Shown here one piece after another: positions 56,033 through 64,000 of a DNA stretch of 64,000 nt (the stretch's first letter is position 1; each line of letters opens with the position of its first letter). The notes under the pieces were generated by a model. It did not search any database, was not told where the DNA came from, and saw nothing but the letters and a program-made list of their open reading frames with translations. Source of the DNA: Paraburkholderia sp. UYCP14C (GTDB taxonomy: Bacteria; Pseudomonadota; Gammaproteobacteria; Burkholderiales; Burkholderiaceae); contig NZ_SELS01000022.1 of NCBI RefSeq assembly GCF_004197395.1, positions 1 to 64,000 on the forward strand. Direction: 5' to 3'. The translations under genes were made by a program, and so were the position numbers.

Positions 56033-57121
56033 TCACGCGCGCGGCTTCATCAGCACCTTGATCGAGTCGAGCGAGTTTGCGATCCGGATCGCTTCGTCCC
56101 ATTCTTCCAACGAAAAGCCGTGCGTGACAATGCCCTTCGACGTGACGAGCCCGCGCGCGAGCAGATCGATTGCGATCGGATAGCAATAGGGTCCGAGATG
56201 CGCGCCGCGCACGTCGAGCTCCTTGCGGTCTCCGATCACCGACCAGTCGAGCGTCGTATCGGCGCCGAACACCGAGAACTCGACGAAGCGCCCGAGCTTG
56301 CGGATCAGGTCCATCCCCTGGTTCACGCCGATCGGCGCCCCGGTCGTTTCAATATAGACGTCGCAACCGTATCCGTCAGTCAGCGAATGGATGATCGCGA
56401 GCGCATCCTGCTGCTGCGGATTGATCGTCACGTCCGCGCCGTATTCGCGCGCGAGTGCCAGCCGCTCTTCGACCAGGTCGATCACGACGAGCTTCTTCGG
56501 CGTCTTCAGATGCGCGACCTGCGTCATCATCAAACCGAGCGGACCCGCGCCCGCGATCACGACGACGTCGTCCAGTTGCAGATCGCCGCGATTGACCGTG
56601 TGAATCGCGCACGCCAGCGGCTCGATGATCGCGGCGTCTTCGAGTGAGATACCGTCGGGAATCTTATGGACGATCGCGGTCGGCGGAATGCGCATGTATT
56701 CGGCCATGCCGCCGTCCGCGACCTCGCGCTGAAAGCCGAAGATGTTGTGCACTTCGCACATCCAGTACTGGCCGGATTTGCAGTAGCGGCACTTGCCGCA
56801 CGGCACGATCTGCTCGGCGATCACGCGCTCGCCCTTGCGCACACCAAAATGCTCGGCCGCGCCCTCGCCCAGTTCCTCGACGTAGCCGAAGAACTCATGG
56901 CCCGGGATCACCGGCGCCTTGACCCACGGGCTCGGGCCGCCCCAGAACATCTTCGCGCCCGAATGGCATTTGCAATCGCTCGCGCAGATGCCGCACGCGG
57001 CGATGCGGATCACCAGTTCGTGCGCACGGGCGCGCGGCTTCTGAACCTGCTCGACGCGATAGTCTTTCGGTGCATGACAGACGATGGCGGTCATGTTCTG
57101 CTGGTCGGATTGAGTCGTCAT
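56033..57121 (-). CDS. Zinc-dependent dehydrogenase, erythritol/L-threitol type
   Basis: A 362-residue medium-chain dehydrogenase. GICASDCKCHSGAKMFWGG and PGHEFFGYVEELGEG hold the catalytic zinc ligands, CGKCRYCKSGQYWMCEVHN the structural zinc site, and VVIAGAGPLGLMMTQVA the NAD site. From memory the sequence is close to EltD-type enzymes that oxidise erythritol or L-threitol to erythrulose. It lies between the kinase and the ABC permease on the same strand. Substrate assignment is inference. Confidence 0.85.
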   Translation of the reverse strand: MTTQSDQQNMTAIVCHAPKDYRVEQVQKPRARAHELVIRIAACGICASDCKCHSGAKMFWGGPSPWVKAPVIPGHEFFGYVEELGEGAAEHFGVRKGERVIAEQIVPCGKCRYCKSGQYWMCEVHNIFGFQREVADGGMAEYMRIPPTAIVHKIPDGISLEDAAIIEPLACAIHTVNRGDLQLDDVVVIAGAGPLGLMMTQVAHLKTPKKLVVIDLVEERLALAREYGADVTINPQQQDALAIIHSLTDGYGCDVYIETTGAPIGVNQGMDLIRKLGRFVEFSVFGADTTLDWSVIGDRKELDVRGAHLGPYCYPIAIDLLARGLVTSKGIVTHGFSLEEWDEAIRIANSLDSIKVLMKPRA

Positions 57122-57161
57122 TGCATGGTCCTGCGATAAGAAGGAGGTGGGGAAGTGAGCG

Positions 57162-58169
57162 TTACTTTCTGCGGTCGCGGCTGATATAGATCGCGAGCAG
57201 AATGATTCCGCCCTTGATCACGTTCTGCACGTATGGATTGACGCCGACCATGTTCAGGCCGTTATTCAGGACGCCGAGCAGCAGCGCGCCGATCAGCGTG
57301 CCGATGATCGAGCCGCGTCCCCCGGAGATCGACGTGCCGCCCATCACGACAGCGGCGATCGCATCGAGTTCGAAACCGATGCCCGCGTTCGGCTGGCCGC
57401 TCATCAGACGCGCGGTCAGCACGATCGCCGCGAACGCGGACGTCAAACCGGCGATCGTGTAGACGATCAGCTTCACGCGCGCGACACGCACGCCGGACAA
57501 GCGCGTCGCCTGTTCGTTGCCGCCGATCGCATACACGTAGCGCCCAAACGGCATGCGTTCGAGCAGCACCCACGCGATCACGTAGATCACCGCCATGATC
57601 ACGACCGGCGCCTGGATGCCGAGGATCTTGCCGCTGCCGAAGAAGCTGACCCAGTCGGGCAGACCGTCGATCGGATAGCCACCCGTGTAAATCAGCGCGA
57701 GGCCGCGCGCGATGCCCATCGTCGCGAGCGTGACGATGATCGGCGGCATGCCGGCGAACGCGACGAAGAAGCCGTTGGCCGCGCCGAAGCCGAGACCGAC
57801 CGCGATGCCGACCGCCAGCGCCGCCACCCCGTTCATTCCGGCGACCATCAGCCCGGCCGACAGCGTGCCGGCGAGCGCCATCACCGAGCCGACCGACAGA
57901 TCGATGCCGCCCGTCAGGATCACGCAGGTCATGCCGACCGCGATGATCGCGTTGATCGACACCTGGCGCAGCACGTTCTCGATGTTCGCGGCCGACAGAA
58001 AGCTGTCGCTCGCGAACACCATCACGATGCAGACCACCAGCAGGCCGATGAACGGATAGAACAGCGTCGAGCGTTTCAGCGCGGCCCACGTGAAGCGCAC
58101 CGGCGCGCCCGGCGTGTCGCTGCTGACGCCCGACGTTTTCGGAGAGGAAGAAGGATTAGGCATGTTCAT
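57162..58169 (-). CDS. Ribose-type ABC transporter permease
   Basis: A 335-residue inner-membrane permease of the RbsC type with eight to ten helices. [21 protein letters not shown] and [19 protein letters not shown] (the EAA-like loop contacting the ATPase) and [29 protein letters not shown] are typical. GGAG sits before ATG 58169, which lies 14 bases inside the ATPase gene, so the two are coupled. Confidence 0.94.
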   Translation of the reverse strand: MNMPNPSSSPKTSGVSSDTPGAPVRFTWAALKRSTLFYPFIGLLVVCIVMVFASDSFLSAANIENVLRQVSINAIIAVGMTCVILTGGIDLSVGSVMALAGTLSAGLMVAGMNGVAALAVGIAVGLGFGAANGFFVAFAGMPPIIVTLATMGIARGLALIYTGGYPIDGLPDWVSFFGSGKILGIQAPVVIMAVIYVIAWVLLERMPFGRYVYAIGGNEQATRLSGVRVARVKLIVYTIAGLTSAFAAIVLTARLMSGQPNAGIGFELDAIAAVVMGGTSISGGRGSIIGTLIGALLLGVLNNGLNMVGVNPYVQNVIKGGIILLAIYISRDRRK

Positions 58170-59676
58170 GAGAGGCTCCAGACGCACCGGCGGTCGCATA
58201 GGTCATCACGGCGTTCGACTCGATCGCGTCGCCTTCGAGCAGCGCTTCGATGCGGCCCTGCCGGAAGACGGCGACGCGGTCGCACATACCGACGATCTCC
58301 GGCAACTCGGACGAGATCATGATGATCGAGTAGCCGCGCGCGGTCAGTTCGCGCATCAGCAGATAGATTTCGGCCTTCGCGCCGACGTCGATGCCGCGCG
58401 TCGGTTCGTCGAAGATCAGGATGTTGGTGTGGTGATTGAGCCAACGCGCGATCACGACCTTCTGCTGATTGCCGCCCGAGAGCGTCGCGACTTCGGTGTG
58501 CATCGTCGGCGCCTTCACGCCTACGCGTTTCATGATGTCGGCGGTCGCGCGCGCTTCGCTGCGCTGGTCGATGAAAAAGCGCAGCGAGCGGTACTTGCCG
58601 AGGTTGTTGATCGAGATGTTCTGCTTGATCGAGAAGTCGGTGATGAGCCCTTCGGTCTTGCGGCTCTCGGGCAGAATGCCGACGCCCGCGCGCAACGCAT
58701 CGGCGGGATCGGCGAGTTTCGCGGCGGTGCCGTTGACGCGAATTTCCTTCACGTGCGCACGGTCCGCGCCGATCACCGCGAGCGCGGTCTCGGTGCGCCC
58801 CGAACCGACGAGTCCCGCGAAGCCGAGTATCTCGCCTTCGCGCAGCGTGAAGCTCAGTTCGGGGCTGTCCTTTAACAACTGAAGGCGCACCACGTCGAGC
58901 ACGATCTTCGCGTCGGCGCGCGCCGCCGGCTTCGGCGGAAAGCTGCTTTCGATGCGTCGTCCGACCATCATCTGCACGAGCCGGCTCACGTCGGATTGCG
59001 CGACCTCGGTCATGCCGACGTACTGTCCGTCGCGCAGCACCGTGATGCGGTCGCACACTTCGAAGATTTCTTCCAGGTGGTGCGAGATAAAGATCATCGC
59101 AACGCCCTGCTGCTTCAGCTCGCGCATGATCGTGAACAGATGCGCGGCTTCGGCAGGCGTCAGCGTCGCGGTCGGTTCGTCGAGAATCAGCACGCGCGCA
59201 TCGAGCGACAACGCCTTGCCGATTTCGACGAACTGCTGCTGCGCAACCGACAGTTCCCGGATCGGCACCGACAGATCGATCGCGACGCCGAGCCGCTCGA
59301 AAATCTCCGCCGCCGCGCGCCGCATCCTGCCGCGTTCGAGCATGCCGAAGCGGTTGCGCAATTCGCGGCCGAGAAACATGTTCTCCACCGCGTTCAGATA
59401 CGGAATCAGGCTGAACTCCTGAAACACGATACCGACGCCCGCGGCCACCGCGTCGTGATAGTTCGCGAAGTGGCGTTGCTCGCCGTCGAGCGTGATCGTG
59501 CCTTCGTCCGGCTGATAGATGCCGCACAGAATCTTCATCAGCGTCGACTTGCCCGCGCCGTTCTCGCCGAGCAGCGCGTGAATCTCGCCGCGCGCGATCT
59601 CGAGGTGAATGCCTTGCAGCGCCTTCACGCCGGGAAAGCTCTTGCTGATGTTGTCGAGCTTCAGAATCGTGTCCAT
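58156..59676 (-). CDS. Ribose-type ABC transporter ATP-binding protein
   Basis: A 506-residue ATPase with two nucleotide-binding domains (RbsA/XylG type). First half: Walker [10 protein letters not shown], signature-like LSVAQQQ, Walker [10 protein letters not shown]. Second half: LSGGNQQK and [16 protein letters not shown], while its Walker A is degenerate, as usual in the family. It powers uptake of the polyol or sugar bound by the neighbouring periplasmic protein. Confidence 0.95.
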   Translation of the reverse strand: MDTILKLDNISKSFPGVKALQGIHLEIARGEIHALLGENGAGKSTLMKILCGIYQPDEGTITLDGEQRHFANYHDAVAAGVGIVFQEFSLIPYLNAVENMFLGRELRNRFGMLERGRMRRAAAEIFERLGVAIDLSVPIRELSVAQQQFVEIGKALSLDARVLILDEPTATLTPAEAAHLFTIMRELKQQGVAMIFISHHLEEIFEVCDRITVLRDGQYVGMTEVAQSDVSRLVQMMVGRRIESSFPPKPAARADAKIVLDVVRLQLLKDSPELSFTLREGEILGFAGLVGSGRTETALAVIGADRAHVKEIRVNGTAAKLADPADALRAGVGILPESRKTEGLITDFSIKQNISINNLGKYRSLRFFIDQRSEARATADIMKRVGVKAPTMHTEVATLSGGNQQKVVIARWLNHHTNILIFDEPTRGIDVGAKAEIYLLMRELTARGYSIIMISSELPEIVGMCDRVAVFRQGRIEALLEGDAIESNAVMTYATAGASGASHEHA

Positions 59677-59738
59677 CGCGTGTTCCTCTGCCGCCGGCCG
59701 CCGCGCATGATCGCCACGCGCGGCGGCCTGTGTTTGCG

Positions 59739-60701
59739 TTACCAGCTGAAGCCCTTCGCGTTGCTCTTGTCGATCATCTTCACGTCGACCGGAATCGCCT
59801 TCGGCACATTGGCGCCCCACTTCTTCGCGAGCGCGATGCCGAGCGCGATACGCACCTGGTCGGCCGGGAACTGCGCGGAGGTCTCGACGAATTTCGAATT
59901 CGGCTTCTGGATCGCGGCGATCGCTTCAGGTGCACCGTCGACGCTCGTCAGCTTGATGTCTTTGCCCGACGATTCGATCGCCGACAGCGCGCCCATCGAG
60001 CCGCCGTCGTTCACGCTGAACACGCCCTTCAGATTCGGATGCGCCTGGATCATGTTCTCGGTGACGGACAGCGCGGTCGCGCGTTCCTGCTTGCCGTTCT
60101 GCGTATCGACGAGCTTCACGCCCGGCGCTTTCGCGAGCGCCGCCTTGCAGCCGCGCACGCGTTCGAGAATCGGCACGACCGGAATGCCGTCGAGAATCGC
60201 CACCTCGCCGCTGCCGCCGATCGACTTCGCGAGGTAGTCGCAAGCCATCACGCCCGCGTCGTAGTTCTTCGAGCCGACGAACGAATCGACCGGACCGTTC
60301 GCGTTCGCATCGACCGCGACCACCACGACGCCCGCCTTCTTCGCCGACATGACCGCCGACTGAATGCCGGTGGAATCGGTGGGATTGACGAGCAGGATGT
60401 CGATCTTCTTTTGCAGCATGTCTTCGACGTCGCTGACCTGCTTGCTGACGTCGTGATGCGCGTCGGTGACGACGACCGTCGCGCCGGTCGACGCGGCCGC
60501 GTCGTTCAGCGCTTTTTGCATCGTCACGAAGTACGGGTTGTTCAGTTCCTGGAACGTCATGCCGATTTTCAGCGGCGCGGCCTGCGCGGTTTGCGTTGTG
60601 GACATCGCGATGAGCGACATACCGAACGCGAGCGCGGCGACACGGCGGGTCAATGTCGTTGAGCGGTTCGATGAGCTAAGCGGAAAAGCAGACGGCTTCA
60701 T
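59739..60701 (-). CDS. Periplasmic sugar/polyol-binding protein, RbsB-like
   Basis: A 320-residue periplasmic binding protein (peripla_BP_4 type). The signal peptide (about 1-41) ends near [27 protein letters not shown] opens the mature domain, and the two-lobed fold continues with [26 protein letters not shown] and [16 protein letters not shown] 60701 is set by GGAG seven bases upstream; an ATG at 60713 lacks one. It precedes the ATPase gene. Confidence 0.94.
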   Translation of the reverse strand: MKPSAFPLSSSNRSTTLTRRVAALAFGMSLIAMSTTQTAQAAPLKIGMTFQELNNPYFVTMQKALNDAAASTGATVVVTDAHHDVSKQVSDVEDMLQKKIDILLVNPTDSTGIQSAVMSAKKAGVVVVAVDANANGPVDSFVGSKNYDAGVMACDYLAKSIGGSGEVAILDGIPVVPILERVRGCKAALAKAPGVKLVDTQNGKQERATALSVTENMIQAHPNLKGVFSVNDGGSMGALSAIESSGKDIKLTSVDGAPEAIAAIQKPNSKFVETSAQFPADQVRIALGIALAKKWGANVPKAIPVDVKMIDKSNAKGFSW

Positions 60702-60811
60702 GGTTGTCTCCATTTTTTGAAGTGAGCACGCCCCTCGCGCTGTATGCGCACAGCGCGATCGATGCGTGTTGAAACGCGAGTGGACTAAAGCAGCGAACTA
60801 CCGGGCGGGCA

Positions 60812-61789
60812 CTATGTGACGGGGTACGCGACGCCGCTGCGCGGCAAGCCCGGCGCGAGCACGATCGCCGGTGCGTTATCGATGCCTCTGCCGTGCGCGG
60901 CCGCCTGCTCGGAAGCATCGCGGCTCGCATCGTTCAGTTGCTGATAACGACGGAACGTCGACGGCGCCATGCCCTTCATCGCGAGAAACTGCCGGTTGAA
61001 ATTCGACAGGTTGTTGAAGCCCGCCTTGAAGCAGATGTCGGTCACGCTCAGTTCGCCATCGGTCAGCAACTGGCACGCGAGATTGATGCGCATACGGTTC
61101 ACGTACTGCACGAACGGCAGCCCGGTATGGCGGCGGAAATAACGCGAAAACGCGCTGACGCTCTGCCCGGCAAGCTGCGCAAGCTCCGACTCGCGCAACT
61201 CGTTCGCGAGGTTCTTGCCGATATACGCGAGCACGTGATTGATGCGGGTCGCCGCGAAGCTGGTCGGATCGGCCTGATACGCGGGACTCGCGAGCGTGTC
61301 GCGATCCGGCGCGTTCATCAGGATCTCCAGCATCGACATGAACAGCACGAGCCGACGCAACCCGCGCGCCGCGAGCAGTTCCAGAAAGAGCGGCTTGATC
61401 TGCGCCGAGGTCTCGTGACCGAACGACAGGCCGCGACGCGCATCGGCGAGCATCGCCTCGACCTGACGCCACTCCGGAAAACTCTCGAGACAGTTCGATA
61501 CGAACTCCTGGCCGAACTGCACGACCAGGTTGCGCTGCGCGACGCTCTCGCCTTCGGGCACGTCGCTGACCCAGTTGTGCGGCAGGTTCGGCCCCATCAG
61601 CACGAGATTGCCGGGCGCGAAGCTGCCGATGTGATCGCCGACGAACATCTTGCCGGTCGTCGCGACGATCAGATGGATCTCGTACTCCGGGTGAAAGTGC
61701 CAGCGCACCGTGCGATACGGATAGCCATGCGACCACACTTTGAACGACTCGTCGTGGCGCACGGCCACGATTTCGAGATCAGGTTGCAC
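60812..61789 (-). CDS. AraC-family regulator of the polyol cluster
   Basis: A 325-residue AraC-type activator. A cupin-like N-terminal domain (WHFHPEYEIHLIVATTGKMFVGDHIGSF) senses a ligand, and the C-terminal double HTH (RINLACQLLTDGELSVTDICFKAGFNNLSNFNRQF) binds DNA. A GTG start at 61789 follows GGAGG by six bases. It lies upstream of the ABC operon on the same strand and divergent from dalD, so it can control both arms. Confidence 0.93.
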   Translation of the reverse strand: MQPDLEIVAVRHDESFKVWSHGYPYRTVRWHFHPEYEIHLIVATTGKMFVGDHIGSFAPGNLVLMGPNLPHNWVSDVPEGESVAQRNLVVQFGQEFVSNCLESFPEWRQVEAMLADARRGLSFGHETSAQIKPLFLELLAARGLRRLVLFMSMLEILMNAPDRDTLASPAYQADPTSFAATRINHVLAYIGKNLANELRESELAQLAGQSVSAFSRYFRRHTGLPFVQYVNRMRINLACQLLTDGELSVTDICFKAGFNNLSNFNRQFLAMKGMAPSTFRRYQQLNDASRDASEQAAAHGRGIDNAPAIVLAPGLPRSGVAYPVT

Positions 61790-62215
61790 TGTCTGCCTCC
61801 ATGAAGCGGCACGTGCGAGGCGCCGCCGATCTTGATCTTGTAAAGCGAAAAGTAACCGCCAAACGCGTCGGCGGCCACTTAAAAAGAACCCGCGGACCGA
61901 TACTTTTTTGCATTCGGGTTAGCCCCGACGCACGCGAGGTCAAATTTGATGCAATGCAATATGAGTAGCGCAGCTTGATTTTCGGCCGCCGAGACTCGTC
62001 ACTACGACCGGACCGCATGCCGCACTGCGCCACGAAAACTCCGCGCCCTTGCCTTGACTTTCGTTTGTCCGGGTACGATCATTCGCTCACACACAGAGCA
62101 AATGCTCTGCTCACAGAAGACGTGCGCCTCGCGCGCCGCGAACAAGTGCAACTACGTTGTACGGGACCAGAGTGGGCCATTAGGCGCCGACGCTGGCCGA
62201 CACAGGAGACAGAAC
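61790..62215. promoter_or_regulatory. Divergent control region of the polyol cluster
   Basis: A 426-base gap between araC and dalD, AT-richer than its surroundings. It contains a candidate dalD promoter TTGACT (62054-62059), a 17-base spacer and GATCAT (62077-62082), and a palindrome AGAGCA-AA-TGCTCT at 62095-62108 just after it. A GCAATGCAAT direct repeat is also present near 61950. No gene is credible inside. Confidence 0.5.
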
Positions 62216-63628
62216 ATGAACAGCGGGCAAGGCAGCGGCGCGGCCGCAAACGTAATCCTGCACATCGGCGCGGGATCGTTTCATCGCGCGCATCAAGCGT
62301 GGTATCTGCACCGGCTGAACGAAGCGAGCGCGGCCAGCGAGCCGCGCTGGTCGCTGACCGTCGGCAATATCCGCGGCGACATGAACCCGGTGCTCGAAGC
62401 GCTTGCCGCGCAGAACGGCGTCTACACGCTCGAAACCGTCACGCCGCAAGGCGAGCGCGCCTACGAGACGATCCGCTCGATCGGGCGCGTGCTGCCGTGG
62501 AGCGAAAGCCTCGACGGACTGATCGAAGTCGGTGCCGATCCGGCCTGCAAGATCATCGCGTTCACCGTGACCGAGGGCGGCTATTACCTCGACGAACACG
62601 ACCGGCTCGACACCGCGAACCCCGATCTCGCCGCCGACCTCGCCGGCGGCCACACGACCATCTACGGCGCGCTCGCGGCGATTCTCGACGCGCGCGTGAA
62701 GCGCGGCGCGGGACCCGTCACGCTGCAGACCTGCGATAACCTGCGCAGCAACGGCGAGCGCTTTCATGCGGGCATGAGCGAGTTTCTCGAACGACGCGGC
62801 GCGAACGAACTCGCGCAATGGTTCGACGACCACACGTCGTGCCCGTGCTCGATGGTCGATCGCATCACGCCGCGTCCGACGCCCGACGTGCGCGAGCGCG
62901 TGAAGGCCGCGACCGGTGTCGACGATGCCAGCCCCGTGATGGGCGAGGCGTTCATCCAGTGGGTGATCGAAGACCGCTTCATCGCGGGACGGCCGGCCTG
63001 GGAGAAAGTCGGCGCGGAACTCGTCGATTCGGTGCTGCCGTACGAGGAAGCGAAGATCCGCATTCTCAACGCAACGCATAGCTGCATTGCGTGGGCGGGC
63101 ACGCTGGTCGGCCTGAACTACATTCACGAAGGCACGCTCGACGCCGACATCCGCCAGTTCGCGTACGACTACGTGACCGAGGACGTGATCCCGTGTCTGA
63201 CACCGAGCCCGCTCGATCTCGAACGCTATCGCGACGTCGTGCTCGAGCGCTTCAGCAACCCGCATATTCTCGACACGAACCAGCGCGTCGCCGCCGATGG
63301 CTTCTCGAAGCTGCCCGGCTTCATCGCGCCGACGCTCGCCGAATGCTTCGAGCGCGGCGTCGCGCCGGCCGCGACCGCGATGTTGCCCGCGTTGTTCTTC
63401 CGCTTTCTGGAACGCTGGCACATGGGCAAGCTGCCCTACGCGTATCAGGACGGCGTGATGGACGAGCGCGTCGCGCACGGCTTTTTCACGGCGCCCGAGC
63501 CGCTGCGCGCATTCGCGGCCGACCGGCTGCTGTGGGGCGGCATGGCGCAGACGGCCGAGCTCGAAGCGGTGCTCGCGGGCGCGCTCGCGCGTGTCGACGC
63601 ATGGCTCGCGAAACGCGGAGCGGCTTGA
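62216..63628 (+). CDS. dalD: D-arabinitol 4-dehydrogenase-like (mannitol dehydrogenase family)
   Basis: A 470-residue long-chain polyol dehydrogenase. The N-terminal [22 protein letters not shown] is the NAD-binding start, [14 protein letters not shown] and [13 protein letters not shown] follow, and the catalytic Lys region is in [21 protein letters not shown]. It is closest to D-arabinitol 4-dehydrogenases making D-xylulose, which the next gene, xylB, would phosphorylate. ATG 62216 follows AGGAG. Confidence 0.9.
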   Translation: MNSGQGSGAAANVILHIGAGSFHRAHQAWYLHRLNEASAASEPRWSLTVGNIRGDMNPVLEALAAQNGVYTLETVTPQGERAYETIRSIGRVLPWSESLDGLIEVGADPACKIIAFTVTEGGYYLDEHDRLDTANPDLAADLAGGHTTIYGALAAILDARVKRGAGPVTLQTCDNLRSNGERFHAGMSEFLERRGANELAQWFDDHTSCPCSMVDRITPRPTPDVRERVKAATGVDDASPVMGEAFIQWVIEDRFIAGRPAWEKVGAELVDSVLPYEEAKIRILNATHSCIAWAGTLVGLNYIHEGTLDADIRQFAYDYVTEDVIPCLTPSPLDLERYRDVVLERFSNPHILDTNQRVAADGFSKLPGFIAPTLAECFERGVAPAATAMLPALFFRFLERWHMGKLPYAYQDGVMDERVAHGFFTAPEPLRAFAADRLLWGGMAQTAELEAVLAGALARVDAWLAKRGAA

Positions 63629-63732
63629 CCGCTCGACCACCTGACGCGCATCGAGCCAGGCTTAATGCGCATGACGGCCCGCGCGATGTACGGCTAAAGT
63701 AGCGCATCCCCAACGACGAAGGTTTCGCTCCC

Positions 63733-64000
63733 ATGTACCTAGGCATCGACCTCGGCACGTCCGAAGTGAAAGTTCTGCTGCTCGCCTCCGATGGCCGCGT
63801 GATCGGCACCGCGGGCTCGCCGTTCACCGTATCGCGTCCGCACCAGCGCTGGGCCGAGCAGAATCCGGAAGACTGGTGGGCGGGCACGCGCACGGCGCTC
63901 GCCGCGTTGCGCGCGCGTCATCCCGACGAGTTCGCGCAGATTCGCGGCATCGGCCTGTCGGGGCAGATGCACGGCGCGGTACTGCTCGACGCGGAGAACC
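63733..64000 (+). CDS. xylB: Xylulokinase, 5' part (runs past the window end)
   Basis: The first 89 codons of an FGGY kinase: MYLGIDLGTSEVKVLLL is the ATP-binding start, and RWAEQNPEDWW and GLSGQMHGAVLLD are typical of xylulokinase. It follows dalD by 104 bases on the same strand and would phosphorylate the D-xylulose made from D-arabinitol. The 3' end is outside the window. Confidence 0.93.
   Translation, partial: MYLGIDLGTSEVKVLLLASDGRVIGTAGSPFTVSRPHQRWAEQNPEDWWAGTRTALAALRARHPDEFAQIRGIGLSGQMHGAVLLDAEN

Overview
The window looks like a core-chromosome segment of a high-GC betaproteobacterium of the Burkholderiaceae, most likely Paraburkholderia. This is inferred from gene content and order: lpxK / Trm112-like / kdsB / adk, kynB-kynU-kynA with a divergent Lrp-type kynR, the murB - yajQ - plsY - ybaK neighbourhood, strong GC-ending codon use, and the many long shadow ORFs typical of about 65% GC DNA. 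No rRNA, tRNA, insertion sequence, prophage or CRISPR array was recognised, and about 59 protein genes are supported.

Region 1 (1-16 kb) is the most accessory-like part. It opens with the 3' end of a glycine-rich protein that is read in a different frame from the longest open frame. It then holds a small exported Rap1a/Tai-like protein, an aldo/keto reductase, a GntR regulator, and a divergent pair made of a rearranged class III CoA-transferase and an HTH-citrate synthase fusion that share a four-half-site operator. Next come a MocR regulator divergent from a DUF2917 gene, an MFS drug exporter, a degenerate EAL protein whose end overlaps an ECF41-type sigma factor, an orphan clpP paralogue, a NYN-LOTUS putative RNase, and two small envelope proteins.

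Region 2 (16-46.6 kb) is housekeeping: sodB, xseA, lpxK, the Trm112-like gene, kdsB, adk, an SDR, murJ-sirB1, rpsT, DUF3579/argF, murB, yajQ, plsY, ybaK, an acyl-CoA ligase, xerD-ogt, queG/tsaE-amiC, an EamA transporter, pirin, a thioredoxin-TPR protein, tcdA, pdxH, cfa, a DUF72 protein and msrA. Strong hairpin terminators, often shared by convergent genes, separate the units.

Region 3 (46.6-53.7 kb) is aromatic and tryptophan metabolism. A Rieske oxygenase and its reductase form one operon, followed by a flavin reductase, then kynR divergent from kynB-kynU-kynA, which converts tryptophan to anthranilate plus alanine.

Region 4 (53.7-64 kb) is a polyol cluster. On the minus strand an AraC regulator precedes a ribose-type ABC importer (binding protein, ATPase, permease), an erythritol/threitol-type dehydrogenase, an FGGY kinase and an SDR. 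Divergently, a D-arabinitol-type dehydrogenase (dalD) and a xylulokinase (xylB, cut by the window end) form a D-arabinitol to D-xylulose-5-phosphate route. The AraC protein sits where it could control both arms.
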